A DNA stretch of 15,355 nt from Halieaceae bacterium (GTDB taxonomy: Bacteria; Pseudomonadota; Gammaproteobacteria; Pseudomonadales; Halieaceae). The stretch spans positions 1 to 15,355 of the forward strand of contig WTHO01000075.1 in NCBI GenBank assembly GCA_011523115.1. The letters are read 5' to 3'. The translations under genes were made by a program, and so were the position numbers. Position 1 is the first letter of the stretch. Each line of letters opens with the position of its first letter. The notes below the pieces were generated by a model. The model searched no databases and was not told the DNA's origin. It saw only the letters and a program-made list of their open reading frames with translations. Positions 7,616-15,227 of the stretch are shown here, piece after piece.

Positions 7616-10564
7616 ATGACCGAAGCCTCCCGCACGCCCACGACAGCCGAGCATCCAAACACCTTCGTCTTGAAGCGTGCGGTGCCGATTCCCAGCCTGA
7701 ATCTGACTGTCGAGGAGTACGAGCACCCCGGCACCGGCGCCACCCATTTGCATCTCAGTAGTGACTCGACAGAAAACGTATTCATGGTGGCACTGCGCAC
7801 AGTGCCCGAGGACTCCACCGGGGTCGCGCACATTCTCGAGCACACCGCGCTGTGTGGCAGCGAGCGCTACCCGGTGCGTGATCCCTTCTTCATGATGCTC
7901 CGCCGCTCGCTCAACACCTTTATGAACGCCTTCACCAGTTCTGACTGGACCGCGTACCCCTTCGCCACCCAGAACCGCAAGGATTTCGGCAACCTGCTGG
8001 ATGTGTATCTGGATGCGGTGTTCTTCTCGCGGTTAGACCCGCTGGATTTCGCGCAGGAAGGGCACCGGGTCGAGTTTGAGAACGACGACAGTAATCAGCC
8101 TCTGGTCTTTAAAGGCGTTGTATTCAATGAAATGAAAGGGGCGATGTCATCGACCCCGTCTGTTCTGTGGGATCGCCTCAGCCACGAACTGTTTCCGTCC
8201 AATACCTACCACTTTAATAGCGGCGGTGACCCGGAGCACATTCCCGACCTCAGCTATCAGCAGCTGCGGGATTTTTATGCCGAGCACTACCACCCCAGTA
8301 ACGCTATTTTTCTGACCTTCGGTGATATCGCAGCAGAGGCACATCAATGCGTTTTTGAATCGTCGGTGCTGCATCGGTTTGAACGACTGGGCCGCAAGAT
8401 CGAGGTTGGCCTGGAGACCCCCTTCAACGCGCCCAGGCAAGCCACCCACCCCTATGCGGTGGATGCCGAGGAAGGCACGAGCGATAAAACGCATCTGATC
8501 ATGGGTTGGAAACTCGGCGAGAGTGCGGATCTGACGGCCATGCTCGAGGCACAGCTTGTCTCGTCGGTGCTGATGGAGAACAGCGCCTCGCCGCTGATGC
8601 ACTACCTCGAAACAACGGACCGCGGCAGCGCGCCGTCACCGCTATGCGGGCTTGAGGAATCCATGCGCGAGATGGTGTTCTGTTGTGGTATTGAAGGGAG
8701 TAACGCAGACCAGGCCGAAGCCTTCGAATCCGAGGTGTTGGCCACCATTGAAAAAGTGGCCAACGACGGGGTGGACGCTGAAAAAGTCGAGGCCATCCTG
8801 CGACAAATCGAGCTGCATCAGCGAGAAGTCAGCGGTGATGGCATGCCCTACGGCCTGAATCTGATGCTGCGCGCGCTGGGAGCGGCGACACACTATGGTG
8901 ATGCAGTGGCAGCGCTCGATCTTGAGCCTGTGATTGCGAGGCTGCGCGAACAGGTCAAGGCAGCGGACTACATCCCTAACCTGATCAGGCAGTGCTTACT
9001 CGACAACCCGCATCGAGTGCGACTGGTCGTGGCGCCCGATCCTGCCCTCGCGGCGCGGCGGGAGGCCGCGGAGACCGAGCGCCTCGCCGCAATGAAAGGC
9101 AACCTCAGTGGTGAGCACACCGCGGAGATTCTGGATCTGGCGGCGCGGCTACGTGAGCGGCAGTCGCAAAAGGATGACCCGACCATCCTGCCGCGGGTAG
9201 CGCTATCTGACATTCCCGCCGAGACGCCCTCCCCTCTGCCCGACATCACTGAGGGTGAGAGAACGCACTATCGCTACACAGCGGGCACCAACGGACTGGT
9301 TTACCAACAATGGGTTAGCCCATTGCCGGCCCTGACCTCAGCCGAGCAACAGCATTTGCCTCTGGTCACAGCGCTCATGGCAGAGGTGGGGGTCGGCGAG
9401 CTCGACTATCTCGCCACCCAGGAGCGACACTCTGCCACCGTGGGATCGCTGAGCGCATCGGTGAGCAGCCGCTCGCAGCGCGGCGATGAGCAGTCTAGCG
9501 AGCGTTATTTCGTGCTGTCCTCCAAGGCGCTGGCCGATCGCGCAGGGCCGCAACTGACGCTGATGTCCGATACCCTGCAACAGGCGCGCTTTGATGAGCA
9601 CAACCGCATTCGGGACCTGGTCAGTCAGATTCGCGCGCGACGGGATCAGGGCATTACCGGCAGCGGTCACGCGCTGGCCATGAGCGCGGCCTGTGCGGGC
9701 ATGAGCCCGCTGGCCAAGCTCGGACACGAGCAAGGCGGTCTCGAGGGCATCCGCCGCATGCGGGCGCTGGACGACGTGCTCAAGCAGGACGGTGAACTAG
9801 AAGCGCTGGCCCACTCCCTCGGCGCCATTCACCGCAAGCTGGCTGAGGGCGGCGCGCCGCTTATCTGCACCATTGCTGATGAGCCCAACCTCGCCGCCGC
9901 CGCTGACGCGGCCTGGGCGGCAGCCCATGCAGTCGGCACCGGCGAATCTGAGACGCCCGGCGCGGCTCCAGTGCGTGAGGCCCGACAGGAGATGTGGGTC
10001 ACCAATACCCAGGTCAATTTCTGCGCCAAAGCGTACCCCACCGTGCCCTCCGGTCATCCCGACGCGCCGGTGCTATCAGTACTGGCGGCCTTCCTGCGCA
10101 ATGGTTTTCTGCATCGCAGCATCCGCGAACAAGGTGGGGCCTATGGTGGCGGTGCGAGCCACGACCCTAACATCGCTGCATTCCGGTTTTTCTCCTATCG
10201 GGACCCCAGACTGGTCGAAACATTGACCGACTTTGATGCGGCAATTACCTGGCTCCTCGACACGCAGCATGAGCAGCTGGCCTTGGAAGAGGCGATCCTC
10301 AGCGTCATGGCCAGCCTCGACAAACCCGGTTCACCGGCGGGCGAGGCCAAACGGGATTTTCATGAGCGACTTTTTGGTCGCACTGCCGAGCATCGTAAGC
10401 AGCTCCGCGCGGGCATCGTGAATACCCGTATTGAGGATCTTCGACGCGTTACCGAGACCTACCTGAGACCGGAACTGGCCAGCACCGCAGTGATCACCCA
10501 CACCGCTGGCGCAGAGATCATTGCCGAGCAGGGTCTGACGCTGACCAGACAGGAGCTCCTTTAA
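7616..10564 (+). CDS. M16C zinc metallopeptidase, PreP/Cym1-like (insulinase family)
   Basis: 982 residues, the size of full two-half presequence proteases. The inverted zinc motif H-I-L-E-H is at 72-76 (H72, H76 ligands, E75 base). The distal zinc-ligand glutamate is E171 in the segment V-V-F-N-E-M-K-G. The C-terminal half keeps the substrate-binding pair R837 and Y843 within R-E-Q-G-G-A-Y-G-G-G. Together these define the M16C subfamily, which clamps and degrades unfolded peptides of tens of residues inside a closed chamber. Organellar members clear cleaved targeting peptides. No signal peptide is seen, so this copy is expected in the cytoplasm. The natural substrate is unknown. A GGA stands 9 bases before the ATG. 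The gene follows the cyclotransferase after a 129-base gap without an obvious terminator, and its last 47 bases overlap the convergent C39 peptidase gene. Confidence 0.93.
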   Translation: MTEASRTPTTAEHPNTFVLKRAVPIPSLNLTVEEYEHPGTGATHLHLSSDSTENVFMVALRTVPEDSTGVAHILEHTALCGSERYPVRDPFFMMLRRSLNTFMNAFTSSDWTAYPFATQNRKDFGNLLDVYLDAVFFSRLDPLDFAQEGHRVEFENDDSNQPLVFKGVVFNEMKGAMSSTPSVLWDRLSHELFPSNTYHFNSGGDPEHIPDLSYQQLRDFYAEHYHPSNAIFLTFGDIAAEAHQCVFESSVLHRFERLGRKIEVGLETPFNAPRQATHPYAVDAEEGTSDKTHLIMGWKLGESADLTAMLEAQLVSSVLMENSASPLMHYLETTDRGSAPSPLCGLEESMREMVFCCGIEGSNADQAEAFESEVLATIEKVANDGVDAEKVEAILRQIELHQREVSGDGMPYGLNLMLRALGAATHYGDAVAALDLEPVIARLREQVKAADYIPNLIRQCLLDNPHRVRLVVAPDPALAARREAAETERLAAMKGNLSGEHTAEILDLAARLRERQSQKDDPTILPRVALSDIPAETPSPLPDITEGERTHYRYTAGTNGLVYQQWVSPLPALTSAEQQHLPLVTALMAEVGVGELDYLATQERHSATVGSLSASVSSRSQRGDEQSSERYFVLSSKALADRAGPQLTLMSDTLQQARFDEHNRIRDLVSQIRARRDQGITGSGHALAMSAACAGMSPLAKLGHEQGGLEGIRRMRALDDVLKQDGELEALAHSLGAIHRKLAEGGAPLICTIADEPNLAAAADAAWAAAHAVGTGESETPGAAPVREARQEMWVTNTQVNFCAKAYPTVPSGHPDAPVLSVLAAFLRNGFLHRSIREQGGAYGGGASHDPNIAAFRFFSYRDPRLVETLTDFDAAITWLLDTQHEQLALEEAILSVMASLDKPGSPAGEAKRDFHERLFGRTAEHRKQLRAGIVNTRIEDLRRVTETYLRPELASTAVITHTAGAEIIAEQGLTLTRQELL

Positions 10565-11117
10565 CGGACAGAAGCAACCCCTGCCCATCGGGTGCCCAGG
10601 CACGCAAAAACTGATTGAGCGTCCACATCAGCGCACCCTGTGTGGGGTCTGCCAACGTCACACGCTGGCCCGCGACGCCCGTGAGCACGCTGAAATGCGG
10701 ACCGGTGGGCAGCCGAAGGTACACCAGTACAGGTAGCGGCACCGATAACAGCGCGCGGCTGGGCAGCCGCGTGACGCTCGGTTCTACTTTGAGCGCCGCT
10801 GCCATGTCAGCTAATTGACTCAGGCTAAACCCCTCACGCCGCACCCGTTGCCACTCGTCGGTCGTAAATGACTGCGACCTGACCAGATCGTCGGGCTCAA
10901 CGGCTCGATCTGTGTAGAACGAGAGCAACGTTGCCAGCGCGGCACTGCCGCAATCAAACCCGGCCTGCTGTCGTGTGAGCGTTACCGGCAAACTCTTGGG
11001 TGGCTGCGCTAATACTGACGCGCAGGCGCATCCAAACGTCATGAGCCCGACAAGGCTGCACCATAATGTCTGTGTCAGAAGCGGTGCGGATGCCCGCTTA
11101 ACCAACGCGCAATGCAT
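10518..11117 (-). CDS. Exported C39-family cysteine peptidase (stand-alone, no ABC transporter)
   Basis: 199 residues. After an N-terminal hydrophobic signal sequence (about residues 11-38, ending A-S-V-L-A-Q) comes a C39 peptidase domain. Its features are Gln50 for the oxyanion hole, D-C-G-S-A-A-L with nucleophile Cys56, His141 in G-P-H-F-S-V-L, and Asp157 in L-A-D-P-T-Q-G. C39 enzymes usually cleave double-glycine leaders at the N-terminus of ABC exporters. This one is alone and probably periplasmic, an arrangement known for FapD of the Pseudomonas functional amyloid system. Here no amyloid or beta-barrel gene is next to it. It is the last gene of a three-gene operon; the ATG lies one base after the stop of the small membrane protein gene. 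The 3' end overlaps the M16C gene by 47 bases. The substrate is unknown. Confidence 0.85.
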   Translation of the reverse strand: MHCALVKRASAPLLTQTLWCSLVGLMTFGCACASVLAQPPKSLPVTLTRQQAGFDCGSAALATLLSFYTDRAVEPDDLVRSQSFTTDEWQRVRREGFSLSQLADMAAALKVEPSVTRLPSRALLSVPLPVLVYLRLPTGPHFSVLTGVAGQRVTLADPTQGALMWTLNQFLRAWAPDGQGLLLSVKGAPVWSASDPARQ

Positions 11118-11118
11118 A

Positions 11119-11406
11119 TCAGTCGATGGTCAGACGAGCGCGACGCTCTAACCAGACAACAAGCAATGCCGAGCCACTAAAAAACAACGTGAGCGTCACG
11201 CCGGGTGGTATCAGCGCGCCAGCAACCACACTGACCGCTGCCAGTAACCCCGCCCAGGCCGCCAGCACCGGTATGATTCTCAAAGCGAAAAAGGCCTCCC
11301 GGGCGCGATAGCGTCTCGCTTGCTGGAGCTTGCACTGCAATTGCTGCACCGCAGAAGGCTCAGTGCGTGATGACGCACCTGAGCCAATTCTGGTGAGCCG
11401 ATTCAC
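11119..11406 (-). CDS. Small two-helix membrane protein, unknown function
   Basis: 95 residues, starting with GTG within a GTGA overlap with the upstream gene and ending one base before the C39 peptidase ATG. A polar, basic N-terminal half (residues 1-40, Q/R-rich, probably helical: V-Q-Q-L-Q-C-K-L-Q-Q-A-R-R-Y-R) precedes two predicted membrane helices (about 42-64 and 69-85) joined by a short P-P-G turn. A basic end R-R-A-R-L follows. By the positive-inside rule both termini should face the cytoplasm. I recognise no family. Tight spacing argues that it works with the peptidase and the 131-residue protein. Confidence 0.7.
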   Translation of the reverse strand: MNRLTRIGSGASSRTEPSAVQQLQCKLQQARRYRAREAFFALRIIPVLAAWAGLLAAVSVVAGALIPPGVTLTLFFSGSALLVVWLERRARLTID

Positions 11407-11798
11407 TGCGGGGCTTCTTGTTCGGCGTAATACGGCACATAAACGCCCCAGTAAAAAGACGCCAGCGCCAGATCAACGGTGACCACACCGACGATAAAGG
11501 GCAGCACTTTGCCGCGGAGTTGGGCTGCCTCCAACATCGATACGGTTCTGGACTGCTCATCCTGAATCGGCGTCTGACCCACCTGCAGTGCCAGCGTTGT
11601 GGTGGCGGGGTTGAACCGCTGTGTGTCGTGCGCGCCCGCGGCAAACGAGGCCTGTGACAGGCTGAGCACCGACACGCCTGCCCACATCGCACCTCGCTTC
11701 ATGGCTCCCTTCATAGCTCCCTTCACGGCTATCCTCATAGTGCTCTTCATGGCTCCCCTCATAGCTCTGATTGTTACTCTCCTCATAACTCTCCTCAT
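11403..11798 (-). CDS. Small protein with repeated-start leader, signal-like segment and C-terminal membrane helix
   Basis: 131 residues if read from the first ATG. Residues 1-36 are made entirely by 12-base DNA repeats and read as Met-[Arg/Lys]-x-x tetrapeptides. In-frame Met falls at 1, 5, 13, 17, 21, 29, 33 and 38, and a GTG at 25. Next comes a hydrophobic signal-like stretch (38-54, ending A-S-F-A-A-G-A), a polar domain of about 43 residues with no cysteine, and one membrane helix (98-122) near the C-terminus, ending A-E-Q-E-A-P-Q. The true start is uncertain. A start at Met29, 33 or 38 would give a normal-length signal peptide. It is the first gene of the operon with the two-helix protein and the C39 peptidase, and could be their substrate or partner, which is inference. 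No double-glycine motif is visible. Confidence 0.65.
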   Translation of the reverse strand: MRRVMRRVTIRAMRGAMKSTMRIAVKGAMKGAMKRGAMWAGVSVLSLSQASFAAGAHDTQRFNPATTTLALQVGQTPIQDEQSRTVSMLEAAQLRGKVLPFIVGVVTVDLALASFYWGVYVPYYAEQEAPQ

Positions 11799-11810
11799 GA
11801 CTTTCCTCCT
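11691..11810 (-). repeat. Tandem 12-base repeat, ten units, carrying repeated ribosome-site/start-codon modules
   Basis: Nine direct units (11691-11798) follow the minus-strand pattern ATGARGRGAGYY. A tenth, degenerate unit (AGGAGGAAAGTC, 11799-11810) lies upstream. Most units contain a purine-rich G-A-G or G-G-A-G stretch 2-4 bases before the next unit's ATG. Seven units start with ATG, one with GTG and one with ACA. The period is exactly four codons, so loss or gain of units keeps the downstream frame. Units differ from one another at 1-5 positions, so the array is old enough to have diverged. Confidence 0.9.
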
Positions 11811-11970
11811 CGTTCAAACTCCTGTTGGGTGATCAAACGGTTGAGTCGATGCGGCAATTGTGACGACCGATCCCACTCAACGACCCATGCAGTGTGCCAA
11901 CCGGACTATTGCCGACCCACGTCACAGGCAAGCACAATCCCTCCGCGCTCCACAAAGATCGAGAGTGAAC

Positions 11971-11975
11971 AGGAG
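11971..11975 (+). promoter_or_regulatory. Ribosome binding site of the dioxygenase gene
   Basis: AGGAG stands 8 bases before the ATG at 11984. A second ATG at 11979 is only 3 bases from it and opens a two-codon frame (Met-Gln-stop) whose TGA overlaps the real start, so 11984 is preferred. The rest of the 185-base divergent gap 11799-11983 shows no convincing promoter. Confidence 0.55.
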
Positions 11976-11983
11976 AGAATGCA

Positions 11984-12805
11984 ATGAACGTCAAGCGTGT
12001 CGCAGGGGCCATTGGCGCTGAATTACAGGCGATCAATCTCGCGGACGGCATTGATGGCGAGCTCGCCGCCACCCTGCGCGCATTGCTCAATGAGCATGAG
12101 GTGCTGTTTCTACGTGATCAGGCCATCAGCGCCGCCGACCAAAAGGCGTTAGCCGAGGTTTTCGGTCCCCTGCAGACCCACCCCGCCTACGGCACGGTCG
12201 AGGGATTCCCCGAGGTCATGATTCTCGAGAGCACGCGAGATAACCCGTCCAAAATCGAAGTCTGGCACTCTGACATGACCTTCAGGCAGCACCCTCCTTC
12301 TGTCACCGTATTGCGAGGCATTACCATTCCCGAGGTGGGTGGCGATACCCTGTTTGCCAGCATGACCGCCGCCTACGAAGGACTGTCCCCCGGCATGCAG
12401 AGCTACCTCGAGGGCTTAACCGCAGTGCACGATTTCAGCCACGGTTTCAGAGAAAGTCTCGCCGAACCCGGCGGCCGGGAGCGACTGGCGGACGCCGTGG
12501 CGGCCAATCCGCCGGTGCGACATCCCGTGGTGCAGACTCACCCGGAGACCGGCAAGAAAGTGCTGTTCGTCAATGCCCTGTTTACGACTCACATCGAAGG
12601 GCTACCGCCGCTAGAGTCAGCAGAAGTGCTTCAGTTCCTATGGCGGCATGCCAGTCTGCCGGAGTTCACCTGCCGATTCAGTTGGGCACCGGACAGTCTG
12701 GTGCTGTGGGATAACCGCAGCACACAACACAAACCCGTCAATGATTTCTTCCCGGCCACACGCCGGCTGCATCGTGTCGTCAGCGAGGGCGATCAACCCT
12801 ACTGA
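11984..12805 (+). CDS. TauD/TfdA-family Fe(II)/2-oxoglutarate-dependent dioxygenase
   Basis: 273 residues, typical of the family. Enzymes of this type hydroxylate a substrate using oxygen and 2-oxoglutarate, often releasing sulfite from taurine or cleaving aryloxy acids. The iron facial triad is H95-x-D97 in W-H-S-D-M-T-F and H249 in N-R-S-T-Q-H. Arg260 and Arg264 in the R-R-L-H-R segment fit the 2-oxoglutarate and substrate carboxylate contacts. The early segment G-A-E-L-Q-A-I-N-L-A and L-F-L-R-D-Q are also family-typical. No sulfonate or aryloxy transporter lies beside it, so I do not call it TauD; the substrate is open. It is divergent from the C39 operon. Its stop overlaps the end of the convergent symporter gene by 7 bases. 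Confidence 0.9.
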   Translation: MNVKRVAGAIGAELQAINLADGIDGELAATLRALLNEHEVLFLRDQAISAADQKALAEVFGPLQTHPAYGTVEGFPEVMILESTRDNPSKIEVWHSDMTFRQHPPSVTVLRGITIPEVGGDTLFASMTAAYEGLSPGMQSYLEGLTAVHDFSHGFRESLAEPGGRERLADAVAANPPVRHPVVQTHPETGKKVLFVNALFTTHIEGLPPLESAEVLQFLWRHASLPEFTCRFSWAPDSLVLWDNRSTQHKPVNDFFPATRRLHRVVSEGDQPY

Positions 12806-14241
12806 GCAGAGCGCGTGTCGGCGATGTATTGATTCACCTCGCGCCTGACCATAGGCGCAAAGAGGTACAGCATCAGAATGTTGGGTAGCGCGATCATGAA
12901 GGTCATCGCATCGGAGAAGTCGAGCACGGCGCGGAGTTCCAGCATGCACCCGAGGGCAATAAACGCGCAAAAAATCATCTGAAAGACGATGGCCCGCAGA
13001 CGCCCCTCACCAAACAGATACGTCCACCCCTTCAGGCCATAGTAAGACCACGCCAGAGCGCTGGAAAAAGCGAACAACAATGCGGCCACGGCAATCACAT
13101 AAGGCGCCCAGGCGAAGTGCCAGGCAAAGGCGGCGCTGGTCAGTTCAATCCCCGCCAATCCCGAGCCCATCAACCCCTGTGGGATCGCGGTGGTCAGAAT
13201 CACCAGCGAACTGAGGGAACAGATCACCACCGTATCAATAAACGGCTCGAGCAACGCCGTGATGCCCTCTGACGCCGGGGCTTCGGTTTTTACCGCGGAG
13301 TGCGCAATCGATGCAGAGCCAATACCGGCCTCGTTCGAAAAAAGCGCACGCTGGAACCCAATGACCATGGCGCCAAGCAAGCCGCCGGAGGCCGCCTGCC
13401 CGGTGAAGGCCTCGGAGATCACCAACGACAGAGCGGCGGGGATATGCTCGGCGCTGAGGCCGATGACGGCTAACGCACTGATGAGATACAGGAGCGCCAT
13501 CACCGGGACCAGCACGGCGGCAACCCTGGCGATTGACTGAATCCCACCGATGATGACAGCAGCAATGACGCCGGCGAGCAGCAATCCAAAAACCCAGCCC
13601 CGATCGGCGAAGATTGATTCCGCGCCGCCGGTAATGACCAGCACCTGTGCAAATGCCTGATTGGACTGAAACATATTCCCGATACCCAGGCACCCGACAA
13701 CCAGCGCGGCGGCATAAAACCCGCCAAAGCCCTTGCCAAGGGTTGGCCAGCCGCGCTCGCGAAAATAGGCCTCCATGTAAAACATCGGGCCACCTGAGAC
13801 CGAGCCATCGGCGTTATAGCGGCGGTACTTCACGCCCAAGGTGCACTCCACGAGCTTGGTGGACATCGACAGCAACCCGGCGATGAAGAGCCAGAAAGCG
13901 GCTCCAGGCCCGCCAACGGTAATCGCCACCGCCACCCCGCCGATGTTCCCGACGCCGACGGTTCCTGACACCGCGGTCGCCACGGCTTTGAAATGGCTGA
14001 TCTCACCCCGGGCAGTAGGGTCCGCGAAGTCGCCCTTGGCGTGGCGGATCGCGAGGCCCAGCGCTCTGACGTTGATAAAGCGGAGATACACAGTGAAAAA
14101 GAGCGCCGCAACGGCGCTCCACATGACAATCAGCGGTACATCGGTACCGCCAATTGGCACAGCGTAAAACACGACCGAGGAGAGCGCCTCGGCAATCGGT
14201 CCGAAATGGGTTTCAACCCATTGATCAGGCGAAAAGCTCAC
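12799..14241 (-). CDS. Sodium/alanine-type amino acid symporter, AGCS family
   Basis: 480 residues with about 10-11 hydrophobic membrane segments. AGCS transporters import alanine or glycine with Na+ (some members take glutamine) across the inner membrane. Family motifs are G-T-V-G-V-G-N-I-G-G-V-A near 93-104, the signature G-G-P-G-A-A-F-W-L-F followed by S-M-S-T-K-L-V-E-C-T-L (about 109-135), G-G-P-M-F-Y-M (about 150-156), and F-S-N-E-A-G-I-G-S-A near 300. Start is GTG within the stop of the desaturase (GTGA), so the two are translationally coupled. The start is supported by the N-terminus matching AGCS proteins. Its end overlaps the dioxygenase by 7 bases. The substrate cannot be fixed from the sequence. 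Confidence 0.92.
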   Translation of the reverse strand: MSFSPDQWVETHFGPIAEALSSVVFYAVPIGGTDVPLIVMWSAVAALFFTVYLRFINVRALGLAIRHAKGDFADPTARGEISHFKAVATAVSGTVGVGNIGGVAVAITVGGPGAAFWLFIAGLLSMSTKLVECTLGVKYRRYNADGSVSGGPMFYMEAYFRERGWPTLGKGFGGFYAAALVVGCLGIGNMFQSNQAFAQVLVITGGAESIFADRGWVFGLLLAGVIAAVIIGGIQSIARVAAVLVPVMALLYLISALAVIGLSAEHIPAALSLVISEAFTGQAASGGLLGAMVIGFQRALFSNEAGIGSASIAHSAVKTEAPASEGITALLEPFIDTVVICSLSSLVILTTAIPQGLMGSGLAGIELTSAAFAWHFAWAPYVIAVAALLFAFSSALAWSYYGLKGWTYLFGEGRLRAIVFQMIFCAFIALGCMLELRAVLDFSDAMTFMIALPNILMLYLFAPMVRREVNQYIADTRSAQ

Positions 14242-15149
14242 GCCGACTGAACCGCGTGACGCAACACCTGCCGATAGCTATTAAAGGACGGTACGTCAGC
14301 CAGCAGACCTTTGTCTTGTAACAAAGCCCTGAATACCGGGAGCCGATAGCAGGGCACAGCCGGCATCAGGTGGTGCTCGAGATGATAATTGACGTAGCTG
14401 GGCGCCATCAGAAACCGTTGCCAGGCGGGTGCGTCGACCGTGCGGGTGTTAAATCGCGGATCGGGGTTATTGGCATCGGGCACGGCCGCATGCTCCGCCA
14501 CCTGCCTGAGTCTGACGACCAGCATGTAGGAGGTCATCAAGGTGCCAAACCATACCCACCACACCCAGCCAACACCGCAGGCCGTGAGCAGTGCCGCCAG
14601 CGCCCCCTGCACGGCAATCTGTTTGACGAGGAGCACGCGGCCACCTTGTGACGCGCCTCCAAAGTGGGAGAGCCCCCCTCTCAAAACTCCGATTAACAGC
14701 TTGGCTCCGGTCTGACCGCTGAGATCTCGAATCACCTTGCGTCGAAAACTCTCTGGCTGGACAGGATAGGCCCGGTAGTTAGCCAGATCAGGATCGTCGG
14801 GGGTGCCCGCCAGCCGATGGTGATCGAGGTGTCCGGTCGCGTAGGCATTGAGATCATTCAATGTGGGCAACGCACATAGCCACTGCCCGATCCATTGGTT
14901 CAGCCTGCGATCGGCGAACAAGGTGTTATGCCCTGCCTCATGCATCAGCACCGACAGCCCCAGTTGCCGCCCCGGCAACAGAACCCAGACCAGTAACAGT
15001 GTGAGAGGGTTGGGGAAGGCACTCACCAGTGCCAACAACAGCCCAATCTCTGACCACGTCGATAGCACCTGCCACCAGGCGTGGAGGTTACTGCGCCGGA
15101 GTACTTGCTCGCACTCGGCGTCACTCAGGTGTTCTTTAATCTTAATCAT
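14238..15149 (-). CDS. Membrane fatty acid desaturase (three-His-box family)
   Basis: 303 residues. The di-iron histidine boxes are H70-E-A-G-H74, H107-L-D-H-H111 and H256-L-E-H-H260, with an added conserved His at 220 in R-Q-V-A-E-H. These belong to the membrane desaturase/hydroxylase superfamily, which uses O2 and electrons to modify acyl chains. Hydrophobic stretches at about 34-68 and 172-212 give membrane-embedded hairpins, with the His boxes on the cytoplasmic face. Acyl desaturation is the likely role, but carotenoid ketolases and related hydroxylases share these boxes, so the exact reaction is not certain. It is the first gene of a pair with the AGCS symporter (GTGA junction). The ATG is preceded by a moderate G-A-G-G-G-A-G ribosome site. 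Confidence 0.85.
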   Translation of the reverse strand: MIKIKEHLSDAECEQVLRRSNLHAWWQVLSTWSEIGLLLALVSAFPNPLTLLLVWVLLPGRQLGLSVLMHEAGHNTLFADRRLNQWIGQWLCALPTLNDLNAYATGHLDHHRLAGTPDDPDLANYRAYPVQPESFRRKVIRDLSGQTGAKLLIGVLRGGLSHFGGASQGGRVLLVKQIAVQGALAALLTACGVGWVWWVWFGTLMTSYMLVVRLRQVAEHAAVPDANNPDPRFNTRTVDAPAWQRFLMAPSYVNYHLEHHLMPAVPCYRLPVFRALLQDKGLLADVPSFNSYRQVLRHAVQSA

Positions 15150-15167
15150 GGCTCCCTCGGCTCGGGG

Positions 15168-15195
15168 ATTATCAGCGATTTGGGCAGCACATCAA
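15168..15195 (-). promoter_or_regulatory. Candidate sigma-70 promoter for desaturase-symporter pair
   Basis: On the minus strand TTGATG (15190-15195) and GATAAT (15168-15173; 5/6) are separated by 16 bases. Transcription would start only about 12 bases before the desaturase ATG, just upstream of the ribosome site. An imperfect dyad ATTTG-N10-CAAAT covers the spacer but is short enough to be chance. Confidence 0.4.
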
Positions 15196-15227
15196 ATACG
15201 TCTGCTGACCGCTTCGCCGCTCGACCG

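Noticed and set aside
7166..7843. 225-residue minus-strand frame crossing the gap before the M16C gene
   Set aside because: Most of it is antisense to the cyclotransferase and to the conserved M16C N-terminus including the zinc motif region; no ribosome site or family features.
11557..11817. Acidic Ser/Glu/His/Tyr tetrapeptide-repeat reading frame on the minus strand, starting TTG
   Set aside because: It is the alternative frame of the same 12-base repeat. Past the array it becomes unstructured Arg/Gly/Ala sequence, the TTG start is only one base from an AGGAG, and the other frame continues into a signal peptide and membrane helix.
11840..11881. Inverted repeat GTTGAGT / ACTCAAC with a 28-base spacer in the dioxygenase-C39 operon gap
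   Set aside because: A 7-base inverted pair is expected about once by chance in a gap this size, and the arms do not extend.
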